From: Pseudomonadota bacterium
Lineage (GTDB): Bacteria > Myxococcota_A > Polyangia > Polyangiales > Polyangiaceae
Assembly: GCA_023432025.1 (NCBI GenBank)
Contig: JAEYVE010000083.1
Location: forward strand, 11,645-75,644
Direction of reading: 5' to 3'
Length of the DNA stretch: 64,000 nt
The notes under the pieces are model-generated. The model had not been told where the DNA came from, searched no databases, and saw nothing but the letters and a program-made list of their open reading frames with translations. Positions 33,036 to 41,982 of the stretch are shown one piece after another (the first letter of the stretch is position 1; every line of letters begins with the position of its first letter). Position numbers and translations under genes: made by a program.

Positions 33036-34210
33036 GTGTTCACCTCGGCCGGGAGCATGCCGCGCGCGCGCGCCACCGTGAAGATCTCCTCGCTGCGGCG
33101 CGCGAGCTCGTCGTGATCTTTGACGGGCAAAAAGCGCGATCCTGCGCCCGCGCGAGGGACGACCAAGTAGCGCGTGGGCAGCGCGAACGTCACCTCGCCG
33201 ATCAGGCGCTCGAATTGGACGACCGGCTCGTCGTCGACCTTCTTGCTCACCACGAAGTACGTCCACTCGATCTCGAGATCTCGAAGCTGGACGGCGTCGA
33301 ACACGAACGTGTTGACGTTGAACACGCGCACGCCCTCCGGATCGAAGCACTCCGGGAGCCGGAACTCCTCCAGCACGACCGGTTGCCCATCGAGGCGCAC
33401 GGGGATGCCGCCGCGGTCGCCCGGGACTTTGTCGACTACCTCGCAAGTCACGGCTTTTTGGCCGTCCAAGTGGAAGCCGACGACGAGCGGATCGAGCCCG
33501 CCGCCGAGGTTGTCCAAGTTGGTGACCATGACCAAACGCCCGCCCCCGGCGATGAAGCGATCGAGCAGGCCGCTTTGCGCGAGCGCTTCGGGCAAGTCTC
33601 CGTGCCCCGGCGCGTGGACGCTGGGCTCACCTCGGGCGTCACGAAACACGCGGCCCTCGGGCGTGAGCCGCACCGACAGGAGCTGCGGAAACACGGCCAC
33701 GTCGAAGCCGTCGAGGCGCGCGCCGAGCGCTTCGCGGATCGGGCCGTCGGTGGTGTGGCTGCTCATGAGCCACAGCGGCGCGCGCGCGCCGTAACGCTCC
33801 ACGAGCGTTTCCGCTTCACGGAGTCGGAGGTCGAGGAACGTTTTCCCAGGAAGCGCTTCGACCAGCGCCTTCACCACGCCGCCCATGCGCGTCGCCATGC
33901 CGCCGGCGAGCACGACCAGCGCACATTGCCCGGCGCGGAGCGCGGCTTCACCGAGCGCTCGCAGGCGCGCCTCCTCGGCGCTGCCCGGGGCGGGGAGCGT
34001 GGCGAGGTCGTCGCTCTCACACGGTGTGACGACACCGCGCACGCGGTTGTCTTGGGCGGCAGCGGAGCCGTCGCTCAAGCGGGCCGCCAATTGGAAGAAG
34101 CGGGCGCGGTCGAAGCGATGTCGCGTCAACAGGGCCGCGACCTCCTGGGGTAGCGCGTCCAGCTCGTCTGCGAGCGTTCCCTTCGTCGGCGTACTCGTGG
34201 CCAAGGTCAT
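33032..34210 (-). CDS. UTP-glucose-1-phosphate uridylyltransferase-like (UDPGP type)
   Basis: The 392-residue product has the UDPGP-family N-terminal loop VVLAGGMATRMGGVVKALVE, a SSHTTDGPIREAL segment, the VTNLDNLGG motif, and FNVNTFVFDAVQL followed by a basic C-terminal part. It likely makes a UDP-sugar from UTP and a sugar 1-phosphate, feeding glycan synthesis. ATG 34210 was chosen over ATG 34240 because GGAGG lies five bases upstream of it. It is the first gene of the minus-strand run that continues with the SppA fusion. The transglutaminase gene at 34393 is divergent. Confidence 0.88.
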   Translation of the reverse strand: MTLATSTPTKGTLADELDALPQEVAALLTRHRFDRARFFQLAARLSDGSAAAQDNRVRGVVTPCESDDLATLPAPGSAEEARLRALGEAALRAGQCALVVLAGGMATRMGGVVKALVEALPGKTFLDLRLREAETLVERYGARAPLWLMSSHTTDGPIREALGARLDGFDVAVFPQLLSVRLTPEGRVFRDARGEPSVHAPGHGDLPEALAQSGLLDRFIAGGGRLVMVTNLDNLGGGLDPLVVGFHLDGQKAVTCEVVDKVPGDRGGIPVRLDGQPVVLEEFRLPECFDPEGVRVFNVNTFVFDAVQLRDLEIEWTYFVVSKKVDDEPVVQFERLIGEVTFALPTRYLVVPRAGAGSRFLPVKDHDELARRSEEIFTVARARGMLPAEVNT

Positions 34211-34392
34211 GTCGTCCTCCAACGCCCCGCTCTTCGTCATGGGCGGGTACTATATGGGCGAGGCGCACGCTTGGTTACGGCCGAACGTCATGATTTTGCA
34301 GGCGCGCGCGGAGGGCCGAGCGTAACCCGGGCTCTTTCCGGCGCGTGAGCGCGGCTTTTGTGTGGAGCGGGCCCGCGCGCCGAAGTTCCACT

Positions 34393-36027
34393 ATGCTGAG
34401 GTCGCACGTGTCACTCCGTCGAAGGGCGCTCTCCGTGGGATCCCTCGTCGCTCCTCTGGCGCTGGCTGGCGGGTTGGCGGCGGCGCCGGTGTTGCACAAG
34501 CGCTTCGAGCCGGACGCCGCGGACGACATTCGTCGCGGCGCGCGTACCGCCGGGGGGCGCATACCGGCCGCCATGAACACGGAGAGCGGCGTCGTGCGCG
34601 CTCCCGACGAGCACTCGGCATCGCGTCCAGGCGAGGTGTACGGCGCGGCCGCGGCGAGCGGTGGGTCTTCGTACCAGATCGATCGGCTGACGACGCAGCC
34701 CGACGTGGTGAGCTACGACGACCCGTTTTCACCCAGTGTCGTCCCCTTCAAGCGGCTTTACGCGTTCGACGCGGTGGGGGAAGCGCTGGACCTCGTCGTG
34801 GGAGATCCGCGCCTTCACCCGGTCGACGTGGGCGGCTCCGTCGCTGCTGGAGAGGACGCCTTTTACGGGGATCTCAGCGTCGACTTGGTGAAGGACGTCC
34901 CGGTGCGCATTCCGAGCGTGGGCCCGGACACGGCGCTGCGCGCCCTCCAAAGCGACGTGAAGGCGAAGCTCGAGGTGCGACGGGACGGCGCGGACAATTG
35001 GTTCGTCGTTTCCGACCGCTCGACGCGAGCGCGTCTCCTCGTGCAGTTGTCGGTTCCGCGCGCTGTGTTCGGTGGAGAGTTCGGCGCCGTCAGCTTTGCT
35101 TCGCTTTCGGCGCACGTCCGTCCATTGCCGGAGGGCGTGCGTGGGGCCGCCGATCGTGTGCTTTCGCACATTGGTGTCCGCACGGGCGCATCGCCTCGCG
35201 AGGTGCTCACGGCTTTGGTCGCGTACTTCCGCTCGTTCGCACCTTCGGACGACGTGCCGACGGCGCAGACGACGGACGGTCTGTACGAAGAGCTCGCCTT
35301 GTCCAAGAAAGGCGTTTGTCGGCACCGCGCGTACGCTTTTCTCGTCACGGCCCTGCGCGCCGGTCTGCCGACGCGGTTCGTCCACAACGAGGCGCACGCG
35401 TGGGTCGAGGTGTTCGACGGCAAGCTCTGGCACCGCATCGATCTCGGAGGCGCAGCGGGGCGCTTGGACTATCCCAAGTCGCCGGACGTTCCGATCCATC
35501 GTCCTCCGAGAGACCGGCTGCCGTGGCCGGAGAACGCCTCGCCCGGTTTGGGGCTCTCGGAAAGCGGCGGAGCGAGCTCCGGTTCCGCGCCGGATCCGGG
35601 CGGCGCCGCGCAGGACGGTCGGGAGCCGGCGGCGCAAGCTCCCGGGTCCGCTCCCGGGTCCGCTCCCGGGTCCACGCCCACGCCCGCGCCCACGTCTGCC
35701 ATCCCGCCTCCTTCGACCCCGCAAACGGAGTCTCCCGCACGCGCGCCCAGTGAGGTCACGCTGGAGCTCGGGGGACGCGACGTACGGCGAGGTCACCCGC
35801 TGCGCGTCTTCGGACGGCTCACCAGCGAGGGACGCCCGTGCGCGTTCTCCAGGGTCGATCTGGTCTTGCGCGGCGGGGATGGCCGAGATCTGCCGCTCGG
35901 CTCACTCGCCACCGACGAGAGCGGGCGTTACGCCGGAGAGGTCGTGATGCCCATGGACGCTCCTGTCGGGGACGAAGTGATCGAGGCCAGGAGTCCGGGC
36001 AGCGGCCGTTGTGGCCCGACGCGCTAA
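34393..36027 (+). CDS. Secreted transglutaminase-like protein
   Basis: The 544-residue product has a signal peptide (LVAPLALAGGLAAAP). The middle holds a transglutaminase-like core with the catalytic triad visible: Cys in KKGVCRHRA, His in HNEAHAWVEV and Asp in HRIDLGG. A Pro/Gly/Ser-rich linker follows, including a 12-base repeat unit three times (35638-35673). A C-terminal Ig-like beta-sandwich begins VTLELGGRDVRRGHPLRV. It acts outside the cytoplasm, probably on proteins or peptidoglycan peptides. ATG 34393 is chosen because the signal peptide starts there; GTG 34345 is an alternative. The C-terminus (EARSPGSGRCGPTR) looks short for the Ig fold and may be truncated. Confidence 0.82.
   Translation: MLRSHVSLRRRALSVGSLVAPLALAGGLAAAPVLHKRFEPDAADDIRRGARTAGGRIPAAMNTESGVVRAPDEHSASRPGEVYGAAAASGGSSYQIDRLTTQPDVVSYDDPFSPSVVPFKRLYAFDAVGEALDLVVGDPRLHPVDVGGSVAAGEDAFYGDLSVDLVKDVPVRIPSVGPDTALRALQSDVKAKLEVRRDGADNWFVVSDRSTRARLLVQLSVPRAVFGGEFGAVSFASLSAHVRPLPEGVRGAADRVLSHIGVRTGASPREVLTALVAYFRSFAPSDDVPTAQTTDGLYEELALSKKGVCRHRAYAFLVTALRAGLPTRFVHNEAHAWVEVFDGKLWHRIDLGGAAGRLDYPKSPDVPIHRPPRDRLPWPENASPGLGLSESGGASSGSAPDPGGAAQDGREPAAQAPGSAPGSAPGSTPTPAPTSAIPPPSTPQTESPARAPSEVTLELGGRDVRRGHPLRVFGRLTSEGRPCAFSRVDLVLRGGDGRDLPLGSLATDESGRYAGEVVMPMDAPVGDEVIEARSPGSGRCGPTR
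35638..35673 (+). repeat. Three 12-bp tandem units in the linker
   Basis: The unit GCTCCCGGGTCC occurs three times in frame, encoding APGS repeats in the linker of the transglutaminase-like protein. Copy number could vary without loss of frame. Confidence 0.8.
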
Positions 36028-36371
36028 ACGTCTCGGGCAGCGGTGTCCGCGGCGCTCGGCGCTCGGCGCTGGTGCAAAGCATCGCCGGAGCGTGCGAGCG
36101 CGCGAGGCGAGGGGAGCCCATGCACCTGGGGGGCATTTCCACGGCGAGTCTCCCGAGGCGCCCGGCGTGACGTCTCGCCCGAGCCACGCGACGTGATTCG
36201 TAGAGGCCACGGCGGGGATCGCTGGCTCCCCAAGGCAGCGACGTACAGGGAGAAATGGACTGGGGAAAACTTGGTGAAACAGTTGTTTCGACCCCGTCAA
36301 AGTCGCGAATTTCTAAGGGGGAACAGAGAATTCAAGAATTTCCCCAGCGGACCGAAAGCCAAGACCATTTA

Positions 36372-36397
36372 CTAGGTGGAAGCCTTCCAGATACTAG
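36372..36397. promoter_or_regulatory. Inverted repeat in the leader of the sugar transferase gene
   Basis: TGGAAG and CTTCCA flank one base, and an outer CTAG pair extends the stem. It lies in the less GC-rich part of the 414-base gap (36028-36441), about 45 bases before ATG 36442. It may be a leader hairpin or an operator for the gene cluster that follows. I see no gene and no certain promoter in the rest of this gap. Confidence 0.3.
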
Positions 36398-36441
36398 CTT
36401 GTTGCTACCTGGGCGAAGTGCCCTCGGTGGGCCGGAGCACC

Positions 36442-37860
36442 ATGACCAACGAGAGAAAGATCAGGGAAGGTTTTCTCCAGAATTACGCGTCGGTCGTGAC
36501 CTTGGGCCAGCGCCTGGTCGACGCGGTGCTGATCGTGGTTTCGCTCTACGTGATGGTCGGCGTTTACGACCAGCCGTGGCGTGAGCTCGAAACGATCGCC
36601 GCGTGCGTCGCGGTCATCGCCTTCTATTTGGTCTCCGAAATCAACGGACTGTATCGCTCCTGGCGAAACACGTCCGTGATTCAGGAGATCAGTCGGGCGC
36701 TTTTCACCTGGGGCTGCACCGCGATGCTCCTGCTCCTGGTCGCCTTCTCGCTCAAGCGCTCGGGGGACTTCTCCCGCGTCGTCAGCATCGGTTGGTTCGT
36801 GATCGTTCCCAACCTGATGATCGCGCTGAGGCTCGTGGTGCGCTTCGTGCTGCAGGAGCTACGCCGGCGCGGCCGAAACTCCCGCTCCGTCGTCATCGTG
36901 GGTATGACGCGTGTCGCGCAGCAGCTGGCGGATCACTTGCAAGATCCGGCGGCGGGCATGCGCCTGGTCGGCTTCTACGACGACCGCATTCCGTCTCGTC
37001 GCGAACAAATCACGGGCACCACGGCTGAATTCCGTGGCGGCTCGGACGCCCTGGTGCAGCACGTTCGCGAAGAAAAAATCGACTACGTCTACATCACGCT
37101 GCCTCTCCGCGCCGAAACGCGCATCAACGATCTGGTGCAGCGGCTCTCCGACACGACCGCGACCGTGATGGTGGTCGGAGACTTCTTCGTGTTCGACATG
37201 CTGCACGCTCAGTGGTCCATGGTCGGAGACGTCCCCGTCGTCGCCATTTTGGACACGCCATTTCAGGGCTTGGGCGGGTGGATCAAGCGGCTCGAGGACA
37301 TCGTCCTCAGCATTCTGATCCTGCTGCTCATTTCGCTGCCGATGCTGGTCATCGCCCTGCTCATCAAGCTGACGTCGGCGGGGCCGGTGTTCTTCGTGCA
37401 GCGCCGCTATGGCCTGAACGGCCACGAAATTCCGGTCATCAAGTTCCGCACCATGACGGTTCAAGAGGACGGAGCAGAAGTGCGTCAGGCCCAACAGGGC
37501 GACCGGCGCGTCACCAAGCTCGGCGCCTTCTTGCGCCGCACGTCATTGGACGAGCTGCCACAGTTTCTCAACGTGCTGGCCGGTCACATGTCCATCGTGG
37601 GTCCGCGGCCCCACGCCGTGGCGCACAACGAGCTCTATCGCTCGAAAATTCACCGCTACATGCTGCGGCACAAGGTGAAGCCGGGCATTACGGGGTGGGC
37701 GCAGGTCAACGGTTGGCGCGGTGAAACCGAGGCGCTCTACAAGATGGAAAAGCGTCTCGAGCACGACCTCTACTACATCCACAATTGGAACTTGCTGCTC
37801 GATCTCCGCATCATCTTCTTCACCGTTTTCGGTCGGAAGGTGCGGAGTAACGCGTACTGA
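36442..37860 (+). CDS. Undecaprenyl-phosphate sugar-phosphate transferase (WcaJ-like)
   Basis: This enzyme transfers a hexose 1-phosphate from a nucleotide sugar to undecaprenyl phosphate, starting a repeat unit for exopolysaccharide or another lipid-linked glycan. The 472-residue product has four N-terminal transmembrane helices, a CoA-binding-like Rossmann middle (SVVIVGMTRVAQQLADHL), a fifth hydrophobic segment and the C-terminal bacterial sugar transferase domain: VFFVQRRYGLNGHEIPVIKFRTM, TSLDELPQFLNVLAGHMSIVGPRP, KPGITGWAQVNGWRGET. Glucose-type WcaJ/PssY specificity is likely but not certain. ATG 36442 gives MTNERKIREG. The NRPS gene follows 115 bases later. Confidence 0.92.
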   Translation: MTNERKIREGFLQNYASVVTLGQRLVDAVLIVVSLYVMVGVYDQPWRELETIAACVAVIAFYLVSEINGLYRSWRNTSVIQEISRALFTWGCTAMLLLLVAFSLKRSGDFSRVVSIGWFVIVPNLMIALRLVVRFVLQELRRRGRNSRSVVIVGMTRVAQQLADHLQDPAAGMRLVGFYDDRIPSRREQITGTTAEFRGGSDALVQHVREEKIDYVYITLPLRAETRINDLVQRLSDTTATVMVVGDFFVFDMLHAQWSMVGDVPVVAILDTPFQGLGGWIKRLEDIVLSILILLLISLPMLVIALLIKLTSAGPVFFVQRRYGLNGHEIPVIKFRTMTVQEDGAEVRQAQQGDRRVTKLGAFLRRTSLDELPQFLNVLAGHMSIVGPRPHAVAHNELYRSKIHRYMLRHKVKPGITGWAQVNGWRGETEALYKMEKRLEHDLYYIHNWNLLLDLRIIFFTVFGRKVRSNAY

Positions 37861-37975
37861 CGGCGAGGCCGCCGTCGAGGTAGCCCTGAACAAGCGCTCC
37901 GGCGGCCAAATCCGCGCGGGCGCGGGCGCCCGAACACCGTTGCCAGGCGACCTGCCTGTCTTGTAGGTAGGGCCG

Positions 37976-40900
37976 ATGACGTCGAGCGTATTGCCGGATC
38001 AGCAGCGGAATTTGCTCGCTTGCCAGCTGGCGGCGGACGCACGCGCTTTTTCGGTCTGGGTGGCGCTTTCGCTCCGCGGCGCGGTCGACGTCCCACGGCT
38101 GGTGCGCGCCGTTCAGAAGGTGCGCCTCCGCCACACGGCGCTCCACGCCTACTTGGACGACGTCGTCGATCCTCCGAGCGTGCGCTTCGACGTGGAGGCA
38201 GCGAGCGCTCCGATCGAGGTCGTGAACGTTTCGGAGCAGTCGCTCTCTGACTGGCTCGAGTCGGGGCTCGGCGAACGCTTCGATCCGCGCGCGGCGTGGA
38301 GCCGGGTGCGCATCGGGCGCTTCGCGGACGAGAGCTACGGGCTCTTGATTGCGCTGCCTCGGGCGGCGTGTGACGCCGAGTCCACGGCGCTGCTGTACCG
38401 CGATCTCGTCCATGCCTACGACGATGAAGACGCGTCGTTCGGGAGCTCCTTGGCGGACTTCGTGACGGCGCGCGCGGTTTCCGAGAGCGCGGCGCTGGCG
38501 GACACGCTCGGGCGCCTTTCGGGAGAGCTGCCGCCCCTCGAGCTTCCGCTCGCCGCGCCGAGGCCGGCGCTCTTCTCCCATCGTGGCCGCACCGTGCGGC
38601 GCACGCTGGGAGCGGACACCTTGGCGGAGCTCGGCGTGCTTGCAGAGCGTCACGGCGTGCTCGTGGACGACGTCATTTTGACGGTCTTCTTGGCAACGCT
38701 GCAGCGCTACTCCAATCAAGAGGAGTTCGTCGTCGCGACCGCCGCCCGACCCACCGCGTGGGAAGGCGTCGGTCCCAACGAAACGGTGTGTGTGCTGCGC
38801 GCGTTCGTCGCGGCGACCACGTCGTTCGAAAGCGCGCTCTCGTCCGTCTCCGAGGCGGCTCGCGCAGCCCGCGTGAGCGCCGTCGTTTCGTTTCAGAGTC
38901 TGGTGGACGGGCTCTCCGTTTCCCGGGACCCGAGCCGCACGCCGCTCTTTCAGGCGGGCTTCGAGCGCGAGGCTCGCCTCCGCGCGCGGAGCGCCAAGGA
39001 CGGCGTGGTCTTCGAGCCCCTGCGGCTCTCCAACACGGGTGCGCGCACCGACTTGACGCTCCTCTTCTCGGAGGAAGAGGCAGGGCTCGAGCTAGCGCTC
39101 GAGTACGCCGAGGACTCGTATGCCGCGAGCTGGGCGGAGGACTTTTTGGGGAGCTGCGCCCTGGGCCTCACCGCGTGTAGCGCGCACGTCTCTGCGCCCA
39201 CGGGTCAGCTGCCGCTCCTCACCCCCGAGCAAACGGCGCTTGCGTTCTTGCCCTACGAGGCGCGCGCGTACGACGAAACCCAGCCCGCGTTCGTGCGGCT
39301 CGGGGAGCACGCAAGGCGCACGCCGGATCGCGTTGCCGTTCTCTTGGGTGAGCAGTCGCTCACGTACGCAGCGCTGGAGGAGAGCGCCAATCGACTAGCG
39401 CATCGCTTGCGTCGGCACGGCGTGGGGCCCGAGAGCTTGGTGGGCGTGTACTGCGAGCGGTCGCTGGACATGGTCGTGGCGCTCTTGGCGGCGCACAAGG
39501 CGGGCGGCGCGTACGTTCCGCTCGACCCGACGCATCCTCGGACGCGCGTCGAAGCCATTTTGGAGGACGCCGCGCCGCGCGTCGTCGTTACCCAGCGCGC
39601 GCTCCGCGCGCAGTGCCCGGTGTCGCCGGAAACCACGCTGATCGACGCGGACGCAGAAGACTTGGGCCAGGAGCCGGCGACCGCGCCGGAGCTCGACGTA
39701 CGCCCGGACGGGCTCGCTTACGTGATTTTCACCTCGGGCTCGACCGGGCGCCCCAAGGGCGTCGAAATCACGCACCGGGCGTTCACGAACTTCGTGCACT
39801 CCATGGCGCACGCGCCGGGGCTCGCTCCGGAGGATCGCATCCTCTCGGTCACGACCTTGTCGTTCGACATCGCGGGCCTCGAGCTGCTCTTGCCCATCTA
39901 CGTAGGCGCGTCCGTGGAAATCGCGGATCGGCCGACGTGCATCAACGCGGAGCGCTTGGCTCAGCGCCTTTCGGATCCCGCCGTCACCTTGCTGCAAGCA
40001 ACTCCGGCGACGTTCCGCATGCTCGTGGAGTCGGGCTGGCCGGGCAGCGCGCGCCTGCGCGTTCTGTGCGGCGGCGAGGCGTTCCCGCCGGATTTGGTGG
40101 ACGCTCTCCTCCGTCGCACGTCCCAGGTGTGGAACATGTACGGGCCGACGGAGACCACGGTGTGGTCCACCTTGCAGCGCCTGACGGACGACAGACCGCC
40201 GATCCGCATCGGGCGGCCCGTGGACAACACCTCCATCTACGTTCTGAACCCGTGTGGGCAGCCCGTGCCGCGCGGTTCGATTGGTGAGCTGTGGATTGGC
40301 GGAGACGGCGTGGCGCGCGGCTATCGCGCGCGCCCCGACCTCACGGCGGAGCGCTTCATCACGGACGGTTTCCGGAGCGAGCCCGGGGCGCGCATGTATC
40401 GCACCGGAGATCTCGGCCGAGTGCTCGCCGACGGCACGTTGGAGTGCCTGGGCCGCGTGGATTTTCAGGTCAAGATCCGCGGCTACCGCATCGAGCTGGG
40501 AGACATCGAGACAGCGCTCATGAAGGTGCCCGGCGTGCGGGAGGCCGTGGTCGTAGCGCGCGAGGATCGACCGGGGGACAAGCGTTTGGTCGCCTATTTC
40601 GTGGGCGACGCCACGCAGGCGACGCTGCGCGCGAGCCTCGGCGAGGTGTTGCCGTCGTACATGGTGCCAGCCGTCTTCGTGCCGATGGACGCGCTGCCGC
40701 TGAACCCGTCCGGAAAAATCGATCGCCGCGCGTTGCCGGTGCCCGCGGAGGCGCCGAGCGCCGCGCAAGAAGGGGTGGTCGAGGCGGTCAAGGACGACAC
40801 GGAGGCCACCATCCGCGCGGTGTTCGCCGACGTGTTGGGCGTGCCATCGGTGGACTCCACGTCGAGCTTCTTCGACATGGGCGGTACGTCGCTCATGTCG

Positions 40901-41797
40901 GTCAAGCTCGCGCAGAAGCTCGAGGCTGCGCTCGGCGCCAAGGTGCCTCTGGGGCTCTTGTTCGAGGCGCCGACGGTGCGCGGCTTGGCCGAAGCGCTCG
41001 GTGGGCAAGCCTCTCTGCACGCGCGACCGCGCGTAGTGGTGCTCCGTCGCGGCACGTCGGACGAGGCGCTCTTCTGCGTGTACGGTGTGGCGCTCTATCA
41101 GCACGTGGCGCGCTCGCTTCCCGAGCACCTCACCGTGTACGGGGTGTTCATCCCCACGGAAACCGAGATTTTCGAGCAAGAAAAGCTGCAAAAGGGGGAT
41201 TTTTCGTTCCCCGGTGTGGCCGAGCTCGCCAGGCAGTACGTCAGCATCATGACGGAGGTGCAGCCGAAGGGCCCTTACCGCGTGATGGGCATCTCCTTCG
41301 GCGGGCTGGTGGCCTACGAAATCGCGAGGCAGCTGCGCGCTCTCGGGCAAGAAGTCGTGTTCCTGGGCCTCTTGGACGCGCTGCTTCCGAGCTCCATCCA
41401 GGAGTCGGGCCTTCGGCGTTGGGGTCGTCAGCTCAAGACCTTCGTCGCGGACGCGGACGGGCGTCAGGTGGTGCTTCGGGCGCTGCGCGCCAAGGTGGGG
41501 CGCGTGTCGCCTGAGCCCTTCTCCGAGCGGCAACTGACCTGGCTGCGCGACAGGGTTCATGACCAACAAATCGCTCACTACGCCAAGGAGCTGCCGGACT
41601 ACCCGGGGGACGCGGTCATCGTTCGCGCCACGGATCACTCCGAGTACGGGACGGCCGTCGTGGACGCAGGCGCCGGGTGGCGCGAGCGCGTTCGAGGCAG
41701 CGTAGCCGAGTACGACGTGCCCGGGCGACACCTCGAAATCGTGGAGCCACCGAGCTCGGACATTTTGGCGAAAATGCTGAGCGCGCACCTCGCGTGA
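37976..41797 (+). CDS. NRPS: inactive C - A (Gly code) - T - TE
   Basis: The 1273-residue product has a condensation-like domain (1-425), an adenylation domain (439-955), a thiolation domain (about 925-1005, Ser972 in MGGTSL) and a thioesterase (1020-1273, Ser1107 in GISFGG and His1252 in GRHLEI). Residues 128-134 read PRAACDA where active C domains have HHxxxDG, so condensation is unlikely. Adenylation core motifs are complete: FTSGSTGRPKG, MYGPTETT, YRTGDL, NPSGKIDRRAL. The ten specificity residues read D-I-L-Q-L-G-M-V-W-K, close to the known glycine code. With a dead C domain it probably acts as a free-standing glycine loading and releasing unit (inference). It converges on the GT87 gene. 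Confidence 0.93.
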   Translation: MTSSVLPDQQRNLLACQLAADARAFSVWVALSLRGAVDVPRLVRAVQKVRLRHTALHAYLDDVVDPPSVRFDVEAASAPIEVVNVSEQSLSDWLESGLGERFDPRAAWSRVRIGRFADESYGLLIALPRAACDAESTALLYRDLVHAYDDEDASFGSSLADFVTARAVSESAALADTLGRLSGELPPLELPLAAPRPALFSHRGRTVRRTLGADTLAELGVLAERHGVLVDDVILTVFLATLQRYSNQEEFVVATAARPTAWEGVGPNETVCVLRAFVAATTSFESALSSVSEAARAARVSAVVSFQSLVDGLSVSRDPSRTPLFQAGFEREARLRARSAKDGVVFEPLRLSNTGARTDLTLLFSEEEAGLELALEYAEDSYAASWAEDFLGSCALGLTACSAHVSAPTGQLPLLTPEQTALAFLPYEARAYDETQPAFVRLGEHARRTPDRVAVLLGEQSLTYAALEESANRLAHRLRRHGVGPESLVGVYCERSLDMVVALLAAHKAGGAYVPLDPTHPRTRVEAILEDAAPRVVVTQRALRAQCPVSPETTLIDADAEDLGQEPATAPELDVRPDGLAYVIFTSGSTGRPKGVEITHRAFTNFVHSMAHAPGLAPEDRILSVTTLSFDIAGLELLLPIYVGASVEIADRPTCINAERLAQRLSDPAVTLLQATPATFRMLVESGWPGSARLRVLCGGEAFPPDLVDALLRRTSQVWNMYGPTETTVWSTLQRLTDDRPPIRIGRPVDNTSIYVLNPCGQPVPRGSIGELWIGGDGVARGYRARPDLTAERFITDGFRSEPGARMYRTGDLGRVLADGTLECLGRVDFQVKIRGYRIELGDIETALMKVPGVREAVVVAREDRPGDKRLVAYFVGDATQATLRASLGEVLPSYMVPAVFVPMDALPLNPSGKIDRRALPVPAEAPSAAQEGVVEAVKDDTEATIRAVFADVLGVPSVDSTSSFFDMGGTSLMSVKLAQKLEAALGAKVPLGLLFEAPTVRGLAEALGGQASLHARPRVVVLRRGTSDEALFCVYGVALYQHVARSLPEHLTVYGVFIPTETEIFEQEKLQKGDFSFPGVAELARQYVSIMTEVQPKGPYRVMGISFGGLVAYEIARQLRALGQEVVFLGLLDALLPSSIQESGLRRWGRQLKTFVADADGRQVVLRALRAKVGRVSPEPFSERQLTWLRDRVHDQQIAHYAKELPDYPGDAVIVRATDHSEYGTAVVDAGAGWRERVRGSVAEYDVPGRHLEIVEPPSSDILAKMLSAHLA

Positions 41798-41932
41798 GGA
41801 GCACGCGCAGCCTTCGCGTCGTGGCCCTCGCGTCGCGGTCCTCGCGCTGTGGCCCGTCGCCCCATAGCCGGCGCTTTCGAGTGCCGATGCGCGAAGGGGT
41901 GGCGCGCCCCTAACAAGGGCGCTTTCCTCTCG

Positions 41933-41982
41933 AACGGCCGCGGGCGCGGCGCCGTTCAAACGGCCGCGGGCGCGGCGCCGTT
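41933..41982. repeat. Two 24-bp GC-rich direct repeats at convergent gene ends
   Basis: Identical 24-base copies (41933-41956 and 41959-41982) are separated by CA. The minus-strand GT87 stop codon lies at their junction, so the second copy encodes the last eight residues of that protein. Each copy has AACGGC/GCCGTT ends that can pair, so the element may form hairpins between the convergent NRPS and GT87 genes. Confidence 0.75.
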
